From contig NC_079976.1 in the NCBI RefSeq assembly GCF_029852145.1, positions 22,172,617 to 22,236,616 of the forward strand: 64,000 nucleotides of DNA, given 5' to 3'. Every line of letters begins with the position of its first letter. Position 1 is the stretch's first letter. Origin of the DNA: Microplitis mediator (taxonomy: Eukaryota; Arthropoda; Insecta; Hymenoptera; Braconidae). Positions 37,251-45,607 of the stretch are shown piece by piece. The position numbers and the translations under genes are program-made. The notes under the pieces were generated by a model. That model worked only from the letters and a program-made list of their open reading frames with translations, had not been told where the DNA came from and made no database searches.

Positions 37251-37501
37251 TGTGTATAGAGTATGTAAAAGCAATGAAGAAGTAATTAATTGTTTGCTAT
37301 TATGAAATATCTATGTTTGGATTGGTTGTATAAATAAAGGAGGTCTCCGTTTACTCTAAGTTTATAATTATTTTATGTATTTTTGTCAAGAGCAATTATA
37401 TAATAATAATACTTATATCAATAATAAATATAATAATAATTATTACAGTAATAATTGTAGTAATAAGAATTATAGTAATAATAATAATAAAAATTATAAT
37501 A

Positions 37502-38672
37502 CAGTAGAACCTCGATAACTCGAACCTCACCGGAGGGAAAAAAAATTTCGAGTTAACGAGTTTTCGACTTATCAAGTATTTTGAGAGATAAAGGTTGTAA
37601 TGAATGAAATTTCGAACTGTAAAGGCATTTAAATCAAGTTGAGTAAATATTATTTGTTTTAATATAAAAAAATTTATAAATTTATATAATCAGTTATATT
37701 TTTCTGGGTTAAAGAATTTAAATATTGCTTGTCTATAGTATTTTCAAGTATGAACAAGGCATCAAATACTCGATCATCGACATTATTACATCTTTCGATG
37801 TAGATCCGTAGGTTCTTGATTGCCCCTTGAGCCTGTGTATTTGATACAGTTAGTTCAGTACTCAAATCTTCATCATCGCCGTCATCGTCATCGAGGTCCT
37901 GGTTTTGATTAAGCAAATTAACAATTTCATCGTCAGTCAAGGTTCCAGTCGTAGCGATATCAGCATCACATGATACATAATCTTCAAATTGGACGTCTGC
38001 AATCGGTAGTTTATTCCACTCTTCTAATGTTGTATCATCGGGTGTCGTTTTCAGGGTTGATTGTGTCAGTTCCTCTCTTTGTGTCGTTGTAAATCCACAT
38101 GTTCTGAAGCAATTAACTATCGTACTTTCTGATACGTTTCTCCAAGCTTTATCAATCATCCTAATGGCATGCAAGACGTTTATGGCGGGCACAGTTTTTT
38201 GTTCCATATCAGCAATAATCCATATCTACTTTTTCACGAAGAGTTAACGTTTTTAATTTTCTAGTGGTCATTTTACAGAAAATGTTATGAGACGACTAAT
38301 ATACTTCTAAACACGAAACTATTCTGATAATAAATTTCTTTCAAGCTATGCATTAAAGAAAAAGTAGGGAAAAAATAAGCCAATGTCAAGGACAACATAC
38401 CTTCAATTTGCGATAAGGAAAACATAAATTGACAAGATGACATCATCAAAATTACTTACTTCGACATATCGAGTCTTTCTTTGGAACTTCGAGTTATAGA
38501 GTCAAAATTAATATAAATTACACGTCACGGGGTAGAATACATTGTTCGAGTTACAGAGTCAAGAAAGTTCGAGATATCGCGTATTTTGGGTCTGAACGGA
38601 AGGGAATCGTATTTTTCTTCAACTTACTGAGGATTACGACTTAACGAGGTTCGAGTTATCGAGGTTCTACTG
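37502..38672 (-). mobile_element. pogo/Tigger-like element, internally deleted
   Basis: Perfect 27-bp TIRs (37502-37528 starting CAGTAGAACCTCGATAACTC, and the complement at 38646-38672) are flanked by TA (37500-01, 38673-74), as expected of pogo/Tigger. The 1171-bp body keeps only the two ends of the transposase gene, so it depends on a full-length relative. It lies within the giant MULE, 3' of the accessory gene. Confidence 0.92.
37674..38207 (-). pseudogene. C-terminal remnant of a pogo/Tigger (CENP-B-like) transposase
   Basis: The 177-aa frame begins near the end of the DDE domain and contains the conserved NVLHAIRMIDKAW and ENTIRNCF-like STIVNCFRTCGF phrases of Tigger transposases, followed by an acidic stretch (DLDDDDGDDEDL) and the C-terminal tail. 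The HTH domains and catalytic aspartates are absent. On the minus strand a separate ATG at 38271 starts about 19 residues of the N-terminal HTH (KLKTLTLREKVDMD) in a different frame; the two pieces meet at a deletion junction near 38210. It cannot encode an active transposase. Confidence 0.88.
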
Positions 38673-38754
38673 TATTAATAATACTAATTATCATGTCAGT
38701 TTAGAGTGGAAATAATAAAAATAATTTTTTTTAAATTTGAAATAGATCACCATA

Positions 38755-38875
38755 TACAAATGTTTCCACAGAATTCATTTACAGGGGTCAAAAACGTCAT
38801 AGAATCAACTAGATGTATTGGATTCTATAAGGTTCTTGACTAATTATAATAGATTCAATGGAAACTTTTACATAC
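38755..38875. mobile_element. MITE copy beside the accessory gene 3' end
   Basis: Diverged relative of the 22751-22878 MITE: TTTCCACAGAATTCATTTAC, a CATAGAATCAAC..GTATTGGATT core and GATTCAATGGAAACTTTTAC. A better preserved copy lies in the equivalent place next to the transposase gene (53885-54005). Confidence 0.45.
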
Positions 38876-38903
38876 GGCAGTATTATTATTAACTATTATA
38901 TTA

Positions 38904-40376
38904 TTATTTTTTTTTATTCTTCTTGCATATGGTAGTATGCAGTGGATCGCTCGTTTTTTTGTTTTTGATTATACACTTTGAGTGATACCAAGTATTGCAC
39001 TTGTCACACATTTGCATTTGGATTGCGCTATTTTTATTACAGAGCGCACATGTCCAATTTTGACTCTTATATTTTTTATGTGTAAAAGTTGATTTTTTAC
39101 ATTTTCTGGTTCTTTTTCGGGTCAAAACTTCTCTGCCATGAATAAGTGAAGCTAGTGGAGTCTCATCACTATGATTATCAGGTACATGTGAAACTGCTGG
39201 CGTAATCTTAACGGGTGTTTGATTTGTTTCAGGTGTAGCTGCTGGAGTTTCATCACTATGATTATCAAGTACATGTGAAACTGCTGGCGTAATCTTAACG
39301 GGTGTTTGATTTGTTTCAGGTGTAGCTGCTGGAGTTTCATCACTATGATTATCAAGTACATGTGAAACTGCTGGCGTAATCTTAACGGGTGTTTGATTTG
39401 TTTCAGGTGTAGCTGCTGGAGTTTCATCACTATGATTATCAAGTACATGTGAAACTGCTGGCGTAATCTTAACGGGTGTTTGATTTGTTTCAGGTGTAGC
39501 TGCTGGAGTTTCATCACTATGGTTATCAGGTACGTGTGAAGCTGCTGGCGTACTCTTAACAGGTGTTTGATTTGTTTCAGGTGTAGCTGCTGGAGTTTCA
39601 TCACTATGATTATCAAGTACATGTGAAACTGCTGGCGTAATTTTAACGGGTGTTTGATTTGTTTCAGGTGTAGCTGCTGGAGTTTCATCACTATGATTAT
39701 CAAGTACATGTGAAACTGCTGGCGTAATCTTAACGGGTGTTTGATTTGTTTCAGGTGTAGCTGCTGGAGTTTCATCACTATGATTATCAAGTACATGTGA
39801 AACTGCTGGCGTAATCTTAACGGGTGTTTGATTTGTTTCAGGTGTAGCTGCTGGAGTTTCATCACTATGTTTATCAAGTACATGTGAAACTGCTGGCGTA
39901 ATCTTAACGGGTGTTTGATTTGTTTCAGGTGTAGCTGCTGGAGTTTCATCACTATGATTATCAAGTACATGTGAAACTGCTGGCGTAATCTTAACGGGTG
40001 TTTGATTTGTTTCAGGTGTAGCTGCTGGAGTTTCATCACTATGGTTATCAGGTACGTGTGAAGCTGCTGGCGTAATCTTAACGGGTGTTTGATTTGTTTC
40101 AGGTGTAGCTGCTGGAGTTTCATCACTATGATTATCAAGTACATGTGAAACTGCTGGCGTAATTTTAACGGGTGTTTGATTTGTTTCAGGTGTAGCTGCT
40201 GGAGTTTCATCACTATGATTATCAAGTACATGTGAAACTGCTGGCGTAATCTTAACGGGTGTTTGATTTGTTTCAGGTGTAGCTGCTGGAGTTTCATACT
40301 CTTTCAACAGATTTTTTAGTTTTACCATGTCTGTCACTTTTTTGTTCATGGTATCATAAATAATTTTGATCGGAGT
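38904..40376 (-). CDS. Accessory gene exon 3 (repeat domain and PHD-like finger)
   Basis: Entered in phase 0 after AATTCCAG; the 491-codon exon contains all 13 repeats and the C-terminal finger. The stop is at 38904-38906. The first in-exon Met lies nine residues downstream of the acceptor and is not the gene start. Confidence 0.85.
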   Translation of the reverse strand, partial: TPIKIIYDTMNKKVTDMVKLKNLLKEYETPAATPETNQTPVKITPAVSHVLDNHSDETPAATPETNQTPVKITPAVSHVLDNHSDETPAATPETNQTPVKITPAASHVPDNHSDETPAATPETNQTPVKITPAVSHVLDNHSDETPAATPETNQTPVKITPAVSHVLDKHSDETPAATPETNQTPVKITPAVSHVLDNHSDETPAATPETNQTPVKITPAVSHVLDNHSDETPAATPETNQTPVKITPAVSHVLDNHSDETPAATPETNQTPVKSTPAASHVPDNHSDETPAATPETNQTPVKITPAVSHVLDNHSDETPAATPETNQTPVKITPAVSHVLDNHSDETPAATPETNQTPVKITPAVSHVLDNHSDETPAATPETNQTPVKITPAVSHVPDNHSDETPLASLIHGREVLTRKRTRKCKKSTFTHKKYKSQNWTCALCNKNSAIQMQMCDKCNTWYHSKCIIKNKKTSDPLHTTICKKNKKK

Positions 40377-40888
40377 CTGGAATTATAATAATAATAATAA
40401 TAATAATATTATTAATAATAACAAGAATAATAATAATAATAATAATAATGCTGGTGATGATTACTTACATAATCCGGATCGTGATTGTGTCTATCCTCAA
40501 ATTTATTAATCATCAACGTGGAAGCATCGACAGCTTCGATGATAATTTCCGCTGCGCAATTGATTTTGTCGCTTCTGGAACGTTAAATATAATAAAAATC
40601 ATTTAACTTAATTCATGCTTTTAAAGTATTTTTTTTTTTTAATGATAATTTTCAACAATAAACTTACTTGAAATTACTGCCCGGTTGTACCCGTGGAGGC
40701 CCACCCCTCTCGCATTGCAACCATATTTTTTTAAAAACAAGATTGGTGTTGTAGTCTTTCAACTTAGAAATGGGTTCCGTACGCTTTTTATTAAAACTAC
40801 GTCCCGTTTCTATTTCATACAGTCGTTGTTTATCGCGTAATTCTTTATAAGAATTAAATGTCGCACCAGGCCCAAAGTATGACGCCAT
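38904..40888 (-). CDS. Accessory gene of the giant MULE: FAR1/ZSWIM-like zinc domain, 13 x 29-aa repeats, PHD-like finger (599 aa, 3 exons)
   Basis: Exons are 40668-40888, 40469-40574 and 38904-40376, with GTAAGT donors and CAG acceptors and phases that match throughout. Residues 1-109 form a domain with spaced Cys and an HNH pair (LQCERGG, KINCAAEI, DRHNHD), the pattern of the FAR1/FLYWCH/ZSWIM zinc-binding class used in MULE DNA recognition. Residues 138-514 are thirteen tandem 29-aa repeats (TPAATPETNQTPVK..., 87 bp each, almost identical). Residues 550-593 form a PHD-like finger (WTCALC, MCDKC, WYHSKC, then a last C). The protein lacks any DDE domain. By position it is the element's second protein, analogous in place to MuDR's mudrB but not recognisably homologous. 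A DNA- or chromatin-binding role is inferred. The start ATG at 40888 is chosen because upstream codons lack another ATG. Confidence 0.8.
39160..40296 (-). repeat. Coding minisatellite, 87-bp unit x 13
   Basis: Thirteen head-to-tail units of exactly 87 bp. Most differ at only a few sites (VSHVLDN versus ASHVPDN variants, one KSTP, one DKHSD), which implies recent expansion or gene conversion. Because 87 is a multiple of three, a second frame also stays open for 381 codons across the array. Confidence 0.97.
40469..40574 (-). CDS. Accessory gene exon 2
   Basis: 106 bp, entered after ACGTTCCAG and left at GTAAGT. It completes the zinc domain with a Cys (INCAAE) and the HNH motif near DRHNHDPDY. 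The following intron (40377-40468) holds an (AAT)n tract. Confidence 0.8.
40668..40888 (-). CDS. Accessory gene exon 1
   Basis: Begins with ATG (ASYFGPGATF) and ends phase 2 at an AA|GTAAGT donor. It carries the first zinc ligand region (WLQCERGG) and a basic stretch (NKKRTEPISK). Confidence 0.8.
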
Positions 40889-41009
40889 TATCACTCAATT
40901 TTAATATAATTTTTATTTAAATTTCTTCACACTTAGCACATTACGAAGGTAAATAAAAAATGGCGCCGAGCGTTGTAGAGGAGAAGACCAAAATCACTCC
41001 GGTATAGAG

Positions 41010-41280
41010 TCGCGGTTGTCTCGCGTCGCTCATGGACACATATGTGTTTGGAAGTGTTTTGGCGCGAAACATTTCCGTGTCTCAGAACATAAATGTGCGA
41101 TTTGGTACCTTTAAGCCGTATACGCAACAATAAATTTTTCAACGATATAGAACGAACGATACGACGGAAAGGTTCTGGCGCGAATCAGATAGCATTTTTA
41201 TAAATTTAAATATACGACTGTAAAATACATAGTTTGAAAATATACCCAATTTTTAAAAATGTACCTAAACATGAATTTTT
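41010..41280 (-). promoter_or_regulatory. Upstream block X, copy 1 (candidate promoter of the accessory gene)
   Basis: This block lies just upstream of the accessory gene. It matches, in inverted orientation, 59225-59475 upstream of the transposase gene. Landmarks are GGCGCGAAACATTTCCGTG, ACGACGGAAAGGTT.TGGCGC and GTTTGAAAATATACCCAAT. A shared promoter role is inferred from position only. Confidence 0.45.
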
Positions 41281-41669
41281 CTTAATAACAAAAAATTAAT
41301 TACTTCTTAATCATTTTTACATACTCGACAGATATAATAATAATTTATTACACTTAACTTAATAAAAGTTGATAAAAAATAGCGTATAATTTGACTATAA
41401 AAAAATTTTTAATAGTTTTTATCATAATACAAAAGTCATTAACATTTTTTGACTGATACTCGATTTTTGGAAAAGTTCAACGATAAAAATTCAAAATAAT
41501 ACTCAATTATATTTACAAAAGTAATTTTGGAATGGTTAAAATACATTTAAAAAATAAAATTTTTTGAGTGTCGAAGCATCGACAGCTTCAACCGTGATGT
41601 CTGCCGGGTAATAGGTTTTGTCCCTTCTCAAACAACAAATAAAACAAGTAAAAACAGTACCCCATAATT
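41281..41669. other. AT-rich stretch between block X and the internal array
   Basis: 41570-41640 contains GAAGCATCGACAGCTTCAAC..TGATGTCTGCCG..., a diverged copy of accessory exon 2 sequence (40530-40560), suggesting a decayed duplicate of that exon. Otherwise nothing is recognised. Confidence 0.45.
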
Positions 41670-42960
41670 AGACATGAGCTGTCTATTGAGTAAATGACAT
41701 TTACGATCTAATTGATAGCAATTAATCGATAAAAAATTAACAATTTATTAGTTAAGAGCTGTCTATCGAAAAATGTACATGTACAAGTTAATTAAGAGCA
41801 ATTTATTTACTGAAAATTACCTGGTAATGAGTCGAGTGCTATCGATTCAATAAATGTACATGTACGAACTAATTGATAGTAAGCTCTTAATTAATAGCGA
41901 GGTCATTTATTATTGAATTAATTGTTATCAATAACTTTGTACATGTACATTTATTCGATAAACAGCTCTTATAAAAAGCAGATATAATGAGATCTGATCA
42001 TCATGTCTAAATATTTGATCTGATCAGATATAAATAGATCTGCTAAGAGATAATTTTTTCTGATCAGATCATTTTATCTTTATCATTATTCCCGGGTACA
42101 TGCACATTCATTTGATAGGCAGCTCTTAATAGATAGCACTATTCATTGATACGAACATTGCATTTATGTAACAAATAGCTCTTAAATAATTACTAGGTAA
42201 TTTGTTATTAAAATAATTGCAATCAATTAGTTCGTACATGTGCATTTATTTGATAAGCAGCTCTTAACTAATAGCAAGGTTTTGACTAATAGTGATATGA
42301 TAGACAGCTCTTAATAGATAGCATTCGTCTAATTAGCAAGTAAGTTTTCATTGAATCAATTGCTATTCGTTAGTACGCATATGTACATTAGGGTTAATGT
42401 ACATTTATATAATAGACAGCTTTTCAATAATTACCAGGTTATTTTTTATTGAATCATTAGCTATCAGTTAGTTTGTACATGTACGTGTATTCGATAGACT
42501 TGGTATTTTAAAGGTAATAAACTACCTACTTATACTACGTACATGTGAATTTGACTTAGCAGACAGCTCTGGTCTATTTATTCGCTATTTTAAATTAAGT
42601 ATAAGTAGTTAGTCAAATAATTCGTTCGTACACATATTTAATTTACAAGACATCCCTAGTCTAACTTACCTGGTAATTTTAAGCAAATAAATTACCTACA
42701 TACATTTCGTACATGTACATTCGACTTGAGATAAACCCTAGTCCAATTATCCGCTATTTTTTATCAACTTTTATTAAGCGAGTAGCTTTTCAATTCCTTC
42801 GTACGTATACATTCAGTTCAAGAGACGGCTCTTATCTTATTACCTGTTAATCTCAATCGAATAAAAAGGTATAAAGTTGTTTATACATTTACGTATAATT
42901 CAATAGACATCCTTTTTTAATTACTTGATATTTTTTATTACGAAAAATTGTAGACACAGC
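41670..42960. repeat. Internal GTACATGTAC array of the giant MULE
   Basis: Degenerate units of the same kind as the terminal arms (GAGCTGTCTATCGAAAAATG, GTACATGTACGAACTAATTG, then the opposite orientation from about 41935 with TTTGTACATGTACATTTATT). A small AGATCTGATCAT palindrome zone is inserted at 41975-42100. The end (43020-43112) repeats sequence found at 37259-37350. Confidence 0.75.
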
Positions 42961-43148
42961 TACGTTTAAGATGCTGTTAATTTTTGTTAGATATAAACCC
43001 TGCAATAAATTATTATATCTGTTGAGTATGTAAAAACAATTGAGAAGTAATTTATTTTTTGTTATTATGAAAAACTTATGTTTGGATTGGTTGTTTCAAT
43101 AAAGAAGAAGGTTCCTATCGACTCCGAGTTCATGCTCATTTTATGTAT

Positions 43149-44023
43149 TGAAACGTAGGGTATTCGTTCAACTGCACTTATGGTGTAGGCGTGCAGGTTT
43201 CGTGAGTCAATTGCCAGGCTACTTTCCAAAATGAGACTCTGATTAAATTTAATTACCCGAACTGGCCGTATAAAACTAAACTACTACTAGTACTTAGCCT
43301 AATTTTAGTATTCGGTATAGTTGTCCTCGATGTTGATGGACTTGGCGATTGGTTTGGCCCTTGGAAATCGCCTCCTTGGACCTGACTCCTCTCTCAGATG
43401 CTGCTACTTCTATTATTCACAATAGGAGGTGGATGAAGCAGGGTGAATTCACTCAAACACTGGTTCAAGTACTTATTTACTGATAATTATATTTTATTGA
43501 GTAATTATCAATAATGCCACAACGCACACAATCTGATTACAAAGTCATTGTATCACACAACTAACTGCATGTGATACTGTCGTTACTGCGATTCACACTC
43601 GCATAGCTCCATTACCCAATAATTCAAGTATAGTATTTTATGAATTATTGATTCGATACTGTTATTAGAATTATTAACTAATTGCAATAATTATAATTAG
43701 TTATTCGCCGAGTTAACTAACTGTAACTCAGTTTAACGCGATATACTATTCACAGCCCGAATAACTAATCTGGTTATACTCTGGTATCGTCTGATTGAAA
43801 ACGCGATCCAGGTTCTACTCTGGTTTTAGCTGGTAATAACGACTGAGAAGCTATGAGCTAAAGCTGGTAATATACAAGCTACTATACAAGGTGCTGATGC
43901 TAACAAAAGTAAAAACTAAAGCTAGAGCTATGCACGTGCTTATATAGGCCGAAGCACCATGCTGGAGCACGTGACAACCCCACCCTAGATCATTTGGAGG
44001 CGAACGATGCCCACATCGTAACA
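43149..44023 (-). repeat. 3' LTR of the gypsy element
   Basis: Same 875-bp sequence as 52822-53696. An AATAAA signal (minus strand, 43493-43498) would serve transcript polyadenylation. Confidence 0.95.
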
Positions 44024-44036
44024 CCACCCCCCTTAA
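44024..44036 (-). promoter_or_regulatory. Polypurine tract of the gypsy element
   Basis: AAGGGGGGTGG lies directly upstream of the 3' LTR on the coding strand, the expected plus-strand primer. Confidence 0.8.
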
Positions 44037-44740
44037 CTTTAACCCAGGTGAGTTTAAATCGCAAAAAAATAGACCGGTTGAAGTTAAATCTTACCGCGCC
44101 GACAGTAACAACATTACCACATGATTCACTCAATCGTTCACACTGTGGCTAATTTCTGGTAATACTGCTGTACAATGTAATAGCTAGTATTCCAGCATAA
44201 AAAGAAATATCATTATATAAACATTTTTTTATAAAGAGATAAATATTAAATATAAACAGTATACATTTCTATGTCTCTATTGAATACTGACTGGTTCAGT
44301 TTTGGACTCATCAATGTCCTTCTACGCTATTCTATATCTTTACAGGCACACACTTCTGGTAGCAATAAAGTACAAAAATAAAAATAATAATCATATACCA
44401 ATACAAATGTGTATAAAAATAAAAAAATAAAAAATGAAAACAAAACTAAGAACTGACCAGTTTTTCCATAACTCAAAAATAATAATTTGCAATTTTTTTT
44501 TTTTTTTTTTTTCACCAATTATATGGTTGCATGTGTCTAAATCGAGAATATTGAATTTATGCACAATAATAAAAAAATAAAAATAACTTTTGACCAAAAT
44601 AAAAAATAAAAATGAAAAATAAACAAAAAACCGGTTTACAAATGAAATCACTATTGTTGGATGTCACACTGGTTGTCTTGAGCAAATCTTGGTCCATCTC
44701 TGGTTGAGCTGTGCATAAATCCTGGTCTTCATCTGGATAT
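44037..44740. other. 3' untranslated part of the gypsy element
   Basis: It lies between the third ORF and the polypurine tract and includes an A/T-rich low-complexity zone (44480-44515). Overlapping F/Y-rich frames there are artefacts of composition. Confidence 0.6.
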
Positions 44741-45520
44741 TTACGGAGGCAATATCAGATATGCTCCCCGTGCTGCTTTCGTCACCTGACTTCTCAGCCT
44801 GCAGTCTACACAGGAGTCGTTCTCGAACGGGTACTGCGTTGAGCAGCGACGGCAGTACCCTCTCATAGCTTCGTACCCCTCGGTACGCCATCTCTGGTAG
44901 GGACAGTCATTATTGGTGTGTCCTAAACGTCTGCAGTTAGTGCAGTAACAGTCACCTTGCAGCTCGTTAGGGCATTTGTCGAAGGAGTGCCCTGTTTGTT
45001 TGCACTTTAGACACCCTGGGTGAGGAGCTGATGTCAATCTGGTCTCCACGGTTTGTGTTGCTACCGTGCGCCTTGTCTTTGGGCCTAGTTCGGCTGCCAT
45101 CTTCTGTACTGCTGCCTGCCACTCTTCGTTGGTCAGAATGATGTCTAGTCTCGTGTCAACACGCTGCATGTGTTGACCCACTGCCACATGGACGCTGATT
45201 GGAACCTCAGGTACCGCTGTCATTAGTACTTGAGTTGGTACCTCCTCTGGTTTCTCCGGTACTACTAGCACTGAGTCCTTTTCTGCGTATAACAATACTT
45301 TGCTCAATCGTCTATGAAATCCAGACAACAATGTAATGCTGGTTGTCACTGGTATATCAAAGCCTAAGTATCCTGCTGGCGTAGCAAATACTGGATGTTT
45401 CCAATATGACTGTTTATCACCCACATTACCGTGGTACCGCTGCTTCTTCAGTAACTGGTGCGCATCCTGTTGTTCGGACGGGATCTTCGCTTTTGACCAC
45501 AAAAGTTGACTGAGGTCCAT
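44741..45520 (-). CDS. Third ORF of the gypsy element: zinc-knuckle protein, 259 aa
   Basis: It lies between pol and the 3' LTR, where env sits in errantiviruses, but shows no signal peptide, membrane anchor or furin site. The C-terminal 90 residues hold two canonical CX2CX4HX4C knuckles (CLKCKQTGHSFDKC and CTNCRRLGHTNNDC) and a further Cys cluster (CRRC ... CVDC). The N-terminal part is not recognised. The ATG at 45520 comes one base after GGTATTCTTACAG, with CTAAT about 20 nt upstream, so it looks like a splice acceptor; expression from a spliced subgenomic RNA is inferred. It could supply nucleic-acid-binding activity that Gag's irregular knuckles lack. Confidence 0.75.
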   Translation of the reverse strand: MDLSQLLWSKAKIPSEQQDAHQLLKKQRYHGNVGDKQSYWKHPVFATPAGYLGFDIPVTTSITLLSGFHRRLSKVLLYAEKDSVLVVPEKPEEVPTQVLMTAVPEVPISVHVAVGQHMQRVDTRLDIILTNEEWQAAVQKMAAELGPKTRRTVATQTVETRLTSAPHPGCLKCKQTGHSFDKCPNELQGDCYCTNCRRLGHTNNDCPYQRWRTEGYEAMRGYCRRCSTQYPFENDSCVDCRLRSQVTKAARGAYLILPP

Positions 45521-45534
45521 TCTGTAAGAATACC
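45521..45534 (-). promoter_or_regulatory. Candidate 3' splice site for the third ORF
   Basis: GTATTCTTACAG precedes AATGG with the ORF's ATG at 45520. A branch-like CTAAT is upstream. The donor is not identified. Confidence 0.5.
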
Positions 45535-45607
45535 GTAATTAGACTACGCACAGTACTAGTATTCGCGTTTCCAATTTTTGATGTACGAGTTGTCCCTGAC
45601 CTACGAC

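Noticed and set aside
39152..40297. 381-codon minus-strand ORF in another frame of the 87-bp array
   Set aside because: It stays open only because the unit length is a multiple of three with no stop in that frame. The overlapping frame has splice context and a PHD-like finger.
44391..44651. Hydrophobic F/Y-rich ORFs that could suggest an envelope or membrane protein
   Set aside because: They come from an A/T low-complexity tract in the retrotransposon 3' region; the tract gives similar strings in several frames.
44741..45520. Third gypsy ORF as an env gene
   Set aside because: It has no signal peptide, transmembrane segment or cleavage site; it has zinc knuckles.
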